In this document: one piece after another, positions 30,060-38,988 of the stretch
Numbering within the stretch: the first letter of the stretch is position 1
How the letters are laid out: each line of letters opens with the position of its first letter
NCBI GenBank assembly: GCA_039201605.1
Contig: JBCCRO010000014.1
Coordinates: forward strand, 62,001-126,000
Length of the DNA stretch: 64,000 bases
From: CADEDH01 sp039201605
GTDB lineage: Bacteria; Actinomycetota; Acidimicrobiia; Acidimicrobiales; SZUA-35
Direction of reading: 5' to 3'
Notes under the pieces: generated by a model
Seen by the model: the letters and a program-made list of their open reading frames with translations, nothing else
What the model was told of the DNA's origin: nothing
Database searches by the model: none
Translations under genes and position numbers: made by a program

Positions 30060-32747
30060 ATGCCTACCTTGATGCTGGTCGACGGTAACTCGCTCACCTA
30101 TCGGGCCTTCCATGCGCTGCCGCAGGATCTGGCCACCTCCAGCGGGCAGGTGACCAACGCCGTGCTCGGGTTCACCTCGATGCTGGTGAACCTGGTGCGC
30201 GACCACAAGCCCGACGGCCTGGCCGTCGCCTTCGACCGTCCCGAGCCCACGTTCCGCCACGAGCAGGTGGAGACCTACAAGGCCAACCGGTCGGCGGCGC
30301 CCGACATCCTGCGCCAGCAGATGGGCCTGGTGCGGGAGGTGCTCGACGTCCTGCACCTGCACCAGATCGAGCTCGCCGGCTACGAGGCCGACGACATCCT
30401 GGCCACGCTGGCCGATCAGGGGGCGGCGGCCGGGCTCGACGTCCTGATCGTGACCGGCGATCGCGACAGCTTCCAGCTGGTGGCCGACCCCCACATCAAG
30501 GTGGTCTACAACAAGCGCGGGGTGAGCGACTACGCCATCTACGACGAGGCCGGCATCGAGGAGCGCACCGGGGTGACGCCCGACAAGTACGTCCAGTACG
30601 CCGCGCTGCGAGGCGACAACTCCGACAACCTGCCCGGCGTGCCCGGGGTGGGGGAGAAGACGGCGGCCAAGTTGATCAACAAGTACGGCGGCATCGACGG
30701 TCTCCTGGAGAACGTCGAGGAGCAGACGCCCAAGCTGCGGGAGAACCTGGCGGCCAACGCCGACCTCGTTCGCATCAACACCGTGGTCATGGCTCTGCAG
30801 CGGGACGTGCCCCTCGACGTCGCCGCGCCCGATCTCCTCGGCATCGAGCCCTACGACGCCGAGGAGGTGAAGAAGCTCTTCGATTTCCTGGAGTTCCGCA
30901 CCCTGCTCGACCGGCTCCACGAGGCCTTCGCCCCCGGCGAGGAGGTCCCCGGCGACCGGGAGATCCTCAAGGCCGACGTCGTGAGCCCCGAGACCACCGA
31001 CGACGTCGCCGCCGCCCTCGCCGCCGCCGCCGATGCCGCCGGTTCCGGCGACATCGCCGCCCCGGTGGGTATCGCCGCCGCCGTCGGTGACGACGCCTTC
31101 GACGGTCTCGCCGTCGTCGTGGACGAGCCCGCCTCGCAGGTGTTGTGGGTGCCGGCCTCGATGCTGTCGGCCCCCGAGATCGTCGGTCCGCTCGACGCCC
31201 TCCTCGGCACCGACGGCCCCGGCGTGGTGGCCCACGACGCCAAGCCGGTGCTCCGGGCCCTCTACGGGTACGGGCTCGACGCCGCCGGTCTGGCCCTCGA
31301 CACCTCGCTCGCCGCCTACCTCCTCGACCCGGCGGGCAACTCCTACCCGCTCGACGAGCTGCTGTCGCTCCACACCGAGTACCGCCTGCCCACCGACGAC
31401 GGCCCACCCGAAGGCCAGCTCGACTTCGGCGAGCAGTCGGTGCCCGACTCGCTGCGGGCCGCTCGGGAGGCCCTGGCCGCCGCCCGGCTCTCGACCGCCC
31501 TGGCCGCCGCCCTCGACGAGGACGGGCTGACCGCCCTCAACCGCGATGTCGAGGTGCCGCTGGTGCGGGTGCTGGCCCGGATGGAGCAGCTCGGGGTCGG
31601 CGTCGACCGGTCGGAGCTGGAGAGCCTCAACGCCGAGATGACGGCCGAGGCCGAGTCGCTGGCGAAGCAGATCCAGGACGACGCCGGCGAGGAGTTCAAC
31701 GTCAACTCGACCAAGGTCCTGCGGGAGATCCTGTTCGAGAAGCTGGGCCTCACCCCGCAGAAGAAGACCAAGACCGGCTACTCCACCGATCAGGCCACGC
31801 TCGAGAAGCTGGTGGGGGAGCACCCGATCATCGAGCACCTCCTGCGCTACCGGGAGGTGGAGAAGCTCCGCTCCACCTACGGCCAGTCTCTGCTCGACGC
31901 CGCGGGCGACGACGACCGGATCCACGCCACCTTCAATCAGACCGTGGCCCGCACCGGTCGCCTGTCGAGCGAGAACCCCAATCTGCACAACATCCCGGTC
32001 CGCACCGAGCTGGGGCGGTCGTTCCGCAAGGCCTTCGTGCCCTCGGTTGGTCGACGGTTCCTGGTGGCCGACTACAACCAGATCGAGCTCCGGTGCATCG
32101 CCCACCTGGCCGAGGACCCCGGCCTCATCGAAGCCTTCACCACGGGGGCCGACGTGCATCGCACCACGGCCGCCCGCGTGTTCGACATCGAGCCTGACGA
32201 GGTGGACTTCGAGCAGCGGAGCAAGGCCAAGATGGTCTCCTACGGGCTGGCCTACGGCATGGAGGCCTACGGCCTGGGCCAGCGCCTCGGCATCCCGACC
32301 AAGGAGGCGGCGGTCATTCTCGACGCCTACTTCGAGAGCTTCCCCGCCGTGCGCGACTACATGGACGCCACCGTGACCGAGGCCCGCAACCGGGGCTACA
32401 CCGAGACGCTGTTCGGGCGCCGTCGGGCCATCCCCGAGCTGCTGAGCGACAACCCCCGCCTGCGTCAGGCGGGGGAGCGCCAGGCCATGAACGCCGGCAT
32501 CCAGGGTCTGGCCGCCGACATCTTCAAGGTCGCCCTCGTCCACCTCGACAAGCGCCTGGCCACCGAGGGACTGGCGTCCCGAGTGGTGCTCCAGGTGCAC
32601 GACGAGGTCATCCTCGAGGTGCCGCCCGACGAGGAGGAGGTCGCCGGCGAGCTGGTCCCGGCCGAGATGCAGGGCGCCTTCGAGCTCGCCGTGCCCCTCG
32701 AGGTCAACCTCGCCTTCGGCGCCACCTGGGCCGACGCCAAGGACTAG
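30060..32747 (+). CDS. polA: DNA polymerase I
   Basis: An 895-aa repair and Okazaki-fragment polymerase. The 5'-3' exonuclease domain (about residues 1-290) shows LMLVDGNSLTYRAFHALP, GYEADDILATLAD, TGDRDSFQLV, and the helix-hairpin-helix GVPGVGEKTAAKLI. The middle 3'-5' exonuclease-like domain (about 300-480) has a long Ala/Asp-rich linker and lacks clear DEDD residues, so proofreading is probably lost, as in mycobacteria. The polymerase domain has motif A DYNQIELRCIAHLAED, motif B RQAMNAGIQGLAADIFK, and motif C QVHDEVILEV. Its last codons are copied in an 80-bp-period duplication. Confidence 0.97.
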   Translation: MPTLMLVDGNSLTYRAFHALPQDLATSSGQVTNAVLGFTSMLVNLVRDHKPDGLAVAFDRPEPTFRHEQVETYKANRSAAPDILRQQMGLVREVLDVLHLHQIELAGYEADDILATLADQGAAAGLDVLIVTGDRDSFQLVADPHIKVVYNKRGVSDYAIYDEAGIEERTGVTPDKYVQYAALRGDNSDNLPGVPGVGEKTAAKLINKYGGIDGLLENVEEQTPKLRENLAANADLVRINTVVMALQRDVPLDVAAPDLLGIEPYDAEEVKKLFDFLEFRTLLDRLHEAFAPGEEVPGDREILKADVVSPETTDDVAAALAAAADAAGSGDIAAPVGIAAAVGDDAFDGLAVVVDEPASQVLWVPASMLSAPEIVGPLDALLGTDGPGVVAHDAKPVLRALYGYGLDAAGLALDTSLAAYLLDPAGNSYPLDELLSLHTEYRLPTDDGPPEGQLDFGEQSVPDSLRAAREALAAARLSTALAAALDEDGLTALNRDVEVPLVRVLARMEQLGVGVDRSELESLNAEMTAEAESLAKQIQDDAGEEFNVNSTKVLREILFEKLGLTPQKKTKTGYSTDQATLEKLVGEHPIIEHLLRYREVEKLRSTYGQSLLDAAGDDDRIHATFNQTVARTGRLSSENPNLHNIPVRTELGRSFRKAFVPSVGRRFLVADYNQIELRCIAHLAEDPGLIEAFTTGADVHRTTAARVFDIEPDEVDFEQRSKAKMVSYGLAYGMEAYGLGQRLGIPTKEAAVILDAYFESFPAVRDYMDATVTEARNRGYTETLFGRRRAIPELLSDNPRLRQAGERQAMNAGIQGLAADIFKVALVHLDKRLATEGLASRVVLQVHDEVILEVPPDEEEVAGELVPAEMQGAFELAVPLEVNLAFGATWADAKD

Positions 32748-32879
32748 GTATGGGGACGGACCTGCGGTGTTTCGGCATCGCCGAAACCCGAGCAGCCCGA
32801 AGGGCTGCCGCCGACGCCAAGGACTAGGTATGGGGACGGACCTGCGGTGTTTCGGCATCGCCGAAACCCGAGCAGCCCG
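32730..32879 (+). repeat. 70-bp direct repeat (period 80) spanning the polA stop
   Basis: Bases 32730-32799 recur exactly at 32810-32879. Each copy holds the last polA codons with TAG, then GGTATGGGGACGGAC, then a 7-bp hairpin TTTCGGC-ATC-GCCGAAA. Copy 1 is followed by a second hairpin, GCAGCCC-GAA-GGGCTGC. In each copy an ATG two bases after TAG opens a short frame. The first (32750-32827) ends at the copied TAG. The second (32830-32895) ends in TGATG at the methyltransferase start. The hairpins may be the polA terminator. Confidence 0.9.
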
Positions 32880-32894
32880 GGCCGGTAGGCGGTG

Positions 32895-33665
32895 ATGGCC
32901 GAGATGCCCGATCACTGGTTCGCCGAGTTGGCCGAGCACATGGGTCCGGCGTACCTCCGGTACTCGTTCACCCGGGGCACCGACCAGGAGGTCGGGGCCC
33001 TGATCGAACTGCTCGATCTGCAGCCGGGCGACCGGGTGCTCGACGTGGGCTGTGGCCCCGGTCGACACAGCCTGGGTCTCGCCGCCGCCGGGATGGACGT
33101 GACCGGGGTCGATATCTCGCCCCGATTCGTCGACCTCGCCGCCGAGGCGGGGGCCGCGCTCGACGTCGCGATCAGGCCCCGGTTCCGCCTCGCCGATGCC
33201 CGACACCTCGACGAGCGGGGCTACGACGCCGTCATCTCGCTGTGCCAGGGGGCGTTCGGCCTGGCCGGCGGCCCCGACACCGAGCTGCCGCCCGATCGCG
33301 AGCTCGACGAGCCGATCCTGGCCGGCATGGCTCGGGCGCTCGCTCCTCACGGTCGCCTCGCCGTCTCCGCCTTCTCGGCCTACTTCCAACTCCGCTTCCT
33401 CGGCGACGACGACCGTTTCGACGCCGCCGCCGGGGTCAACCACGAGCGGACGGCGGTGCGCGACCCCGACGGGGCCGAACTCCCGGCCGAGCTGTGGACC
33501 ACCTGCTTCACGCCCCGCGAGCTCCGGCTCCTGGCCCGCACCGTCGGCCTCCGGGTTCGCCAGGTGTACGGCGTCACCCCCGGCGCCTACGGACCGCATC
33601 CGCCGTCGATCGAGTGTCCCGAGTTCCTCCTGGTGGCCGACGCCGGTACTCCACCATCGAGCTGA
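32895..33665 (+). CDS. Class I SAM-dependent methyltransferase
   Basis: A 256-aa methyltransferase starting MAEMPDHWFAELAEHMGPAY. Motif I is VLDVGCGPGRHSLGLAAAG, with the acidic residue in VTGVDISPRFV. The region after it (CQGAFGLAGGPDTELPPDREL) differs from UbiE, and the C-terminus (SIECPEFLLVADA) is typical of a family often annotated only as methyltransferase-domain protein. The substrate is unknown. The start codon is ATG 32895, overlapping a TGA in the preceding repeat; the in-frame GTG at 32892 is an alternative. Confidence 0.88.
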   Translation: MAEMPDHWFAELAEHMGPAYLRYSFTRGTDQEVGALIELLDLQPGDRVLDVGCGPGRHSLGLAAAGMDVTGVDISPRFVDLAAEAGAALDVAIRPRFRLADARHLDERGYDAVISLCQGAFGLAGGPDTELPPDRELDEPILAGMARALAPHGRLAVSAFSAYFQLRFLGDDDRFDAAAGVNHERTAVRDPDGAELPAELWTTCFTPRELRLLARTVGLRVRQVYGVTPGAYGPHPPSIECPEFLLVADAGTPPSS

Positions 33666-33813
33666 GCTGTCGATGAGAGGGGCGGGCTATCCCCGCTGGT
33701 AGCCTTGCCCAAGGCCGGGAAAGCCCTGGCCTTGTCTCCGCTGTCCCACGAACTCCCCGTCACTCCCGACGTCGTGGGCCGAGAGTGCAGACCGACGAAA
33801 GTACGCCTACTCC

Positions 33814-35139
33814 GTGTCCACCACCGACCTCAGCCCTGATCCCACCATGACCATGCCCGACGACAACAACGGTTACACCCCTCGACAGATCATCGCCAAC
33901 GATCTGGAGGGCTCTCTCGACGACGCCTACGCGGCGTCCATGGTGATGGTCGACGACGGCCAGCTGGTCACCGGCACGGTGGTCCGGGTCGATCGTGACG
34001 AGGTGCTGCTCGACATCGGCTACAAGAGCGAGGGCGTCATCCCCTCCCGGGAGCTGTCGATCCGCAACGACGTCGACCCGAGCGAGATCGTCACCATCGG
34101 CGACGAGCTCGAAGCCCTCGTCCTCCAGAAGGAGGACAAGGAGGGCCGGCTGCTGCTGTCGAAGAAGCGGGCCCAGTACGAGCGGGCCTGGGGCACCATC
34201 GAAGAGGTCAAGGAGCGCGACGGTGTCGTGTCCGGCCCCGTCATCGAGGTGGTCAAGGGCGGCCTGATCCTCGACATCGGCCTCCGCGGCTTCCTCCCCG
34301 CCTCGCTCGTCGAGCTGCGCCGGGTCCGCGACCTGCAGCCCTACGTCGGCCGCACGCTGGACGCCAAGATCATCGAGCTCGACAAGAACCGCAACAACGT
34401 CGTCCTCAGCCGCCGGGCCTACCTCGAGGAGACCCAGAAGGAGCAGCGCGAGGACTTCCTGGCCAACCTCACCCCCGGCGAGGTCCGCAGCGGTGTGGTC
34501 TCCTCCGTCGTCAACTTCGGCGCCTTCGTCGATCTCGGCGGCATGGACGGCCTCATCCACGTGTCGGAGCTGTCGTGGAAGCATGTCGACCACCCGGGTT
34601 CGGTCGTCGCCGTGGGCGACGAGGTCACCGTGCAGGTGCTCGAGGTCGATCTCAGCCGGGAGCGCATCTCGCTGTCGCTGAAGGCCACCCAGCAGGATCC
34701 GTGGCAGGAGTTCGCCTCCAGTCACCGGGTCGGCGAGCTGGTCTACGGCCGGGTCACCAAGCTGGTGCCGTTCGGTTCCTTCGTCCAGGTGGGCGACGGC
34801 ATCGAGGGTCTGGTCCACATCTCGGAGATGTCGGCCCACCACGTCGATCTCCCCGAGCAGGTGGTCACCCCCGGCGAGGAGCTGTGGGTCAAGATCATCG
34901 ACATCGATCTCCAGCGTCGTCGCATCAGCCTGTCGATCAAGCAGGCCGCTGAAGGTGGCGTCGTGGCCCAGGAGTACCAGGAGCACTTCGGCGAGCACGC
35001 CTTCGACGACGAGGGCAACTACATCGGCCCGACCGAGGTCGATCCCGCAACCGAGGCGGCATGGGCCGAGTACTACGAGGAGCTGGAGGGCGGTGGCGGC
35101 GGCGAGGCCCCGGCCCCCGAGCCGCAGGCCGAGGGCTGA
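33814..35139 (+). CDS. rpsA: 30S ribosomal protein S1
   Basis: A 441-aa mRNA-binding ribosomal protein with four S1 (OB-fold) domains: about residues 46-115 (GQLVTGTVVRVDRDEVLLDIGYKSEG), 133-205 (GPVIEVVKGGLILDIGLRGFLP), 220-290 (GEVRSGVVSSVVNFGAFVDLGG) and 305-375 (GELVYGRVTKLVPFGSFVQVGDG). The C-terminal tail is acidic and Gly/Pro-rich. Actinobacterial S1 commonly has four domains. GTG 33814 lacks a strong ribosome binding site, and ATG 33847 is an internal alternative. The 148-bp upstream region holds TAGCCT (33700-33705) and a hairpin CAAGGCC/GGCCTTG that may form the leader. Confidence 0.95.
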   Translation: MSTTDLSPDPTMTMPDDNNGYTPRQIIANDLEGSLDDAYAASMVMVDDGQLVTGTVVRVDRDEVLLDIGYKSEGVIPSRELSIRNDVDPSEIVTIGDELEALVLQKEDKEGRLLLSKKRAQYERAWGTIEEVKERDGVVSGPVIEVVKGGLILDIGLRGFLPASLVELRRVRDLQPYVGRTLDAKIIELDKNRNNVVLSRRAYLEETQKEQREDFLANLTPGEVRSGVVSSVVNFGAFVDLGGMDGLIHVSELSWKHVDHPGSVVAVGDEVTVQVLEVDLSRERISLSLKATQQDPWQEFASSHRVGELVYGRVTKLVPFGSFVQVGDGIEGLVHISEMSAHHVDLPEQVVTPGEELWVKIIDIDLQRRRISLSIKQAAEGGVVAQEYQEHFGEHAFDDEGNYIGPTEVDPATEAAWAEYYEELEGGGGGEAPAPEPQAEG

Positions 35140-35173
35140 TCGCCCCCCGGTTCACCAGACCACACCTCACGAC

Positions 35174-35212
35174 GACGACCTCGGGCCCCGGCCGGAGGTC
35201 GTCCGCCTTTTT
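35174..35212 (+). terminator. Rho-independent terminator of rpsA
   Basis: A perfect 9-bp stem GACGACCTC/GAGGTCGTC (35174-35182 with 35195-35203) and GC-rich loop are followed by CGCCTTTTT, with the T-tract at 35208-35212. It separates rpsA from the pilus locus. Confidence 0.85.
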
Positions 35213-35308
35213 ACCGATTCACTAACCCGCCCGGTACCCGGGCCGACATGAGTTCCTGAGTCAGACAACTGCGGGCCCGGATGGGTTCGCCGGACCTAGG
35301 AGCTTGTC

Positions 35309-36214
35309 GTGAATTCGCGACGTACGGTGATTCTCGTTGTGGCGGTGGTCGTTGGCGCCATCGCCTCGTTCGGCCTACTGAACTACATCCGCAACGTGGA
35401 GGGTTCGGTGTATGAGAACGCCGAGCCGGAGACGGTGTGGGTCGTCCAGCGGCCAATCGCCAAGGGCACCAGCATCGACCAGGTGCTCAACCAGGGGCTG
35501 ATCGGCGAGTCCGAGATCCCGGCCAGCTTCCGGCCGGCGACCGCCATCGTCGACCCCGAGACCGAACTTGCGGGGCTCGTCGCCGTTACCGACCTCCCGG
35601 CCAACGCCCCGCTCGTCACCGGCAACTTCGTGGCCCCCAGCGTGGTCAACACCGGGATCACCGACCGGCTCGAGGAGCGGGGGCTGACCACGGTCACCTT
35701 CAGCCTCGACCAGGTCAAGGGCGCCGCCTACCTGCTCGAACCGGGCGACCGGGTGAACGTCCTGTCGCTGAAGGCGCTCGGCGAGCTCGTCGTCGCCACC
35801 GGCGGCACCGAGATCGACGCCGAGGCCGACAGCGAGGACGGCTCGTCGGAGTCGACCGGCTCCGCCGACGCCGACGCCGGCACCCGGGCCTACGACTACG
35901 ACGCCCGGTACGTGTATCAGAACGTCGAGATCCTGGCCATCGACAAGTCGCTGACCCCCGACCTCGGTGAGTCGACCGACGAGCAGGAGACGGCGGCCCG
36001 CAACGGCGGCATGATCACCCTCGCCGTCCCGCCCGAGGCCGTGCAGCTGATCCTCTCGGTCGGCACCGAGAACCTCTACCTGTCGCTCGTGCCCCCGAGC
36101 TACGAGCCCTACGAGCTGCCGCCGCTCGACCTCGGCGATCAGGTCCTGCCCGGTGAGAACGGCGACGAGCTCACCCCCTACAGCGACCTCGAGGCCCCGA
36201 CGCCGGCTCCCTGA
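35309..36214 (+). CDS. cpaB: Flp pilus assembly protein CpaB/RcpC
   Basis: A 301-aa inner-membrane-anchored Tad pilus component. TM helix is about residues 7-27 (VILVVAVVVGAIASFGLLNYI). A SAF-type domain follows (VVQRPIAKGTSIDQVLNQG ... TDLPANAPLVTGNFV), then the RcpC region LEERGLTTVTFSLDQVKGAAYLLEPGDRVNVL. An acidic Ser/Asp-rich insert lies about residues 172-195, and the C-terminus is Pro-rich. GTG 35309 has AGGAG 7 nt upstream. It is the first gene of the Tad operon; the next gene is 71 bp away. Confidence 0.9.
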   Translation: MNSRRTVILVVAVVVGAIASFGLLNYIRNVEGSVYENAEPETVWVVQRPIAKGTSIDQVLNQGLIGESEIPASFRPATAIVDPETELAGLVAVTDLPANAPLVTGNFVAPSVVNTGITDRLEERGLTTVTFSLDQVKGAAYLLEPGDRVNVLSLKALGELVVATGGTEIDAEADSEDGSSESTGSADADAGTRAYDYDARYVYQNVEILAIDKSLTPDLGESTDEQETAARNGGMITLAVPPEAVQLILSVGTENLYLSLVPPSYEPYELPPLDLGDQVLPGENGDELTPYSDLEAPTPAP

Positions 36215-36285
36215 GCCGACGACGATCGCCTCACCGACCGACGAACCACCGCACCGCACCCACACCACGACCAAGGAAAGGCACC

Positions 36286-37596
36286 ATGAGTGAGCCCGGG
36301 GTGAACGACTTCACCAACTTCACCTTCGACGACTTCGGAGGCAACGACTCCGAACTCGACGCAGAGTTGAGTGCGGCCAACGAACGCAGCCAGTTCGCAG
36401 GCGTGGCGCTGGCCGTCGTCGACACCGACCAGGCCGTCCGCGACTATCTGGCCGGGCTGTTCGGGGGGCGGACCGACAAGGCCGCCACCATCAGCGAGAT
36501 CGAGACCCGCCTCGGCTTCTCACCGATCGTGGTCGTTCTCGGGCCCTCCTGCTCCTCGCCCGACGACCTGGCCGTGTGCAAGCAGTGGCAGAAGCTCTAC
36601 CCCCACGTCGCCGTGGTGCTGATCACGGCCGAGATGTCGACCGACCTGCTCCAGAAGGCCCTCCGGTCCGGGGTGCGGGACGTGCTCTCGGCTCCCATCG
36701 ATCAGGAGCAGCTTGTCGAGACCGTCACCCGGATCGCCGAGGACCTGCGCAACGCCGCCCCCCAGCCGGCGCCGCCGGTGGCCGACGTGCCCGCATCGGT
36801 CGACGACGACGAGGTGGGCAAGGTCATCACCGTCTTCTCGACCAAGGGTGGCTCGGGCAAGTCGGTCACGGCGACCAACATGGGTGTGGTACTGGCCCAG
36901 CAGTCCGATCGGCCGGTGGCCATCATCGACGGCAACCTGCAGTTCGGCGATGTGGCCGTGATGCTCAAGCTCCAGCCGCACCACACCGCCGTCGACGCCG
37001 TGGCCCAGCTCGAAGCCCCGGACGCACCCCAGATCCTCCGGGAGATGATGACGGTGCACGAGCCGAGCGGCGTGCTCGTCCTGCCGGCCCCGGTCGAGCC
37101 GACCTTCGCCGATCAGATCAGCGGCCAGCACATGGCGAAGCTGATCGAGATCGTGAAGAGCTTCGCCGGCCACGTCATCGTCGACCTGCCCGCCATCTTC
37201 AACGAGGTGGTGCTGTCGGTGATCGAGAACTCCGACGAGATCGTGCTCGTCGCCGGGCTCGACATCCCGAACATCAAGAACGTCAAGATCGGCCTCAGCA
37301 CGCTCTCGCTGCTGAGCGTCCCCACCGAGAAGCTGCACCTGGTCCTCAACCGAGCCGACTCCAAGGTGAAGCTCGACGTCTCCGAGGTGGAGAAGACCCT
37401 GCGGGTCGAGGCGGTGGCCCGGGTGCCCTCCGACGTGGTGGTGCCGATCTCGGTCAACAAGGGATCCCCCGTCGTGCTGTCCGCCCCCAAGTCCGGCGTG
37501 GGCCGGGCCTTCGAACAACTGGCGCTCCGCTTCCTCGACGGCGGCGCCAGCATGCCATCCGAAAACCGATCCGGTCGCCGCAAGTTCTTCGGCTGA
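36286..37596 (+). CDS. cpaE: Pilus assembly ATPase CpaE/TadZ
   Basis: A 436-aa ParA/MinD-like protein that positions the Tad apparatus in its family. The N-terminal atypical receiver-like domain (about residues 40-165) contains ALAVVDTDQAVRDYLAGLF and VALITAEM-like strands but lacks a convincing phospho-acceptor site. The C-terminal ATPase has the deviant Walker A STKGGSGKSVTATNMG at about 186-200, IIDGNLQFGDVAVML and HVIVDLPAIFNE. AAGGAAAGG lies upstream of the ATG. It is co-transcribed with cpaF, which begins 21 bp later. Confidence 0.92.
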   Translation: MSEPGVNDFTNFTFDDFGGNDSELDAELSAANERSQFAGVALAVVDTDQAVRDYLAGLFGGRTDKAATISEIETRLGFSPIVVVLGPSCSSPDDLAVCKQWQKLYPHVAVVLITAEMSTDLLQKALRSGVRDVLSAPIDQEQLVETVTRIAEDLRNAAPQPAPPVADVPASVDDDEVGKVITVFSTKGGSGKSVTATNMGVVLAQQSDRPVAIIDGNLQFGDVAVMLKLQPHHTAVDAVAQLEAPDAPQILREMMTVHEPSGVLVLPAPVEPTFADQISGQHMAKLIEIVKSFAGHVIVDLPAIFNEVVLSVIENSDEIVLVAGLDIPNIKNVKIGLSTLSLLSVPTEKLHLVLNRADSKVKLDVSEVEKTLRVEAVARVPSDVVVPISVNKGSPVVLSAPKSGVGRAFEQLALRFLDGGASMPSENRSGRRKFFG

Positions 37597-37617
37597 TCAC
37601 CACAGGAGCCCTGAATC

Positions 37618-38988
37618 ATGTCTCTGTACCAGCGCCTCAATGAGGGATCGGACGATGGTGGCTTCAACAGCCTGACCAACCGCGATCCCGCCCTCAAGGA
37701 GATCCGCAGCCGGGTCCACAGCGGCCTCATCGACGAGCTCGGCCCCGTGCTCTACGACAAGCGGATCTCGGAGGAGGACCTCCGGGCCCGGGTCAACACC
37801 GCTCTGCACAACGCCCTGGCCCAGGAGCGGACCGCCCTGTCGGCCGCCGACAAGGCCCAGCTGATCCAGGACGTGTCGGACGACATCCTCGGCTACGGCC
37901 CGATCGACAAGCTCCTGCGCGACGAGGACGTGTCGGAGATCATGTGCAACGGTCCGCACCAGATCTACGTGGAGCGCGCCGGCAAGCTCGGCACCGAGGA
38001 CGTCGGTTTCGCCGACGACGAACACCTGCGCCGCATCATCGACAAGATCGTGTCGCAGGTCGGTCGTCGTATCGACGAGTCGAGCCCGCTGTGTGACGCC
38101 CGCCTGCCCGACGGGTCCCGCGTCAACGCCGTGATCGCCCCCCTGGCCGTCGGTGGGCCGTTCCTCACCATCCGGAAGTTCGCCGCCGACCCGTTGCAGA
38201 TCGACGACCTGATCCGCTTCGGCACCCTGAGCGTCCACTCGGCCCGATTCCTCCAGGCCTGCATCGTCGGCAAGCTCAACGTGGTCGTCTCCGGCGGTAC
38301 CGGCACCGGTAAGACGACGACCCTCAACGTGCTCTCGTCGTTCATCCCCGACGGCGAGCGCATCATCACCGTCGAGGACGCCAAGGAGCTCCAGCTTCAC
38401 CAGGACCACGTGCTCAGCCTCGAGACCCGCCCGCCCAACGTGGAGGGCCGGGGCGAGGTGACCATCCGCGACCTGGTGAAGAACACCCTCCGTATGCGCC
38501 CGGACCGCATCGTGGTCGGCGAGTGTCGCTCGGGCGAGGCCCTCGACATGTTGCAGGCGATGAACACCGGCCACGACGGGTCGCTCACCACCCTCCACGC
38601 CAACACTCCTCGGGACGCCCTCAGCCGCCTCGAGACCCTGGTGCTGATGGCGGGCTTCGACCTGCCGGTGCGGGCCATCCGCGAGCAGATCTCGTCCGCC
38701 GTCGACGTGGTGGTCCAGCTGCAGCGCCTGCGCGACGGCAGCCGCCGGATAACCCACATCACCGAGGTGGCCGGCATGGAGGGCGAGATCATCACCCTGC
38801 AGGACGTCTTCACCCTCGACATCGGTGCCGGCGTCGACGACAACGGCAAGTACATCGGCGAGCTCAAGCCCACCGGCGTGCGCCCGAAGTTCACCGAGAA
38901 GCTGGCCGATCACGGCATCCGCCTCGGCCCCGAGGTGTTCGCCCCCCAGATGAGCGGCCCCCAGTCGTCGCCCAGGGGGAAGCGATGA
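37618..38988 (+). CDS. cpaF: Tad secretion ATPase CpaF/TadA
   Basis: A 456-aa hexameric type II/IV secretion ATPase that powers Flp pilus assembly. Walker A GGTGTGKTTTLNVL lies at about residues 227-240, the Asp box at RIITVEDAKELQLHQDHV, Walker B at MRPDRIVVGECRSGEALDML, and the His box at GSLTTLHANTPRDALSRLE. The N-terminal domain contains DDILGYGPIDKLLRDEDVSEIMCNGP. ACAGGAG is the ribosome binding site. The stop overlaps the next ATG (ATGA). Confidence 0.96.
   Translation: MSLYQRLNEGSDDGGFNSLTNRDPALKEIRSRVHSGLIDELGPVLYDKRISEEDLRARVNTALHNALAQERTALSAADKAQLIQDVSDDILGYGPIDKLLRDEDVSEIMCNGPHQIYVERAGKLGTEDVGFADDEHLRRIIDKIVSQVGRRIDESSPLCDARLPDGSRVNAVIAPLAVGGPFLTIRKFAADPLQIDDLIRFGTLSVHSARFLQACIVGKLNVVVSGGTGTGKTTTLNVLSSFIPDGERIITVEDAKELQLHQDHVLSLETRPPNVEGRGEVTIRDLVKNTLRMRPDRIVVGECRSGEALDMLQAMNTGHDGSLTTLHANTPRDALSRLETLVLMAGFDLPVRAIREQISSAVDVVVQLQRLRDGSRRITHITEVAGMEGEIITLQDVFTLDIGAGVDDNGKYIGELKPTGVRPKFTEKLADHGIRLGPEVFAPQMSGPQSSPRGKR

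Noticed and set aside
30045..33599. 1184-codon open frame on the minus strand across polA
   Set aside because: It is antisense to polA with its conserved motifs. Long antisense frames arise from G/C third-position bias, and its protein is a low-complexity Val/Gly/Glu/His/Leu mixture without domains.
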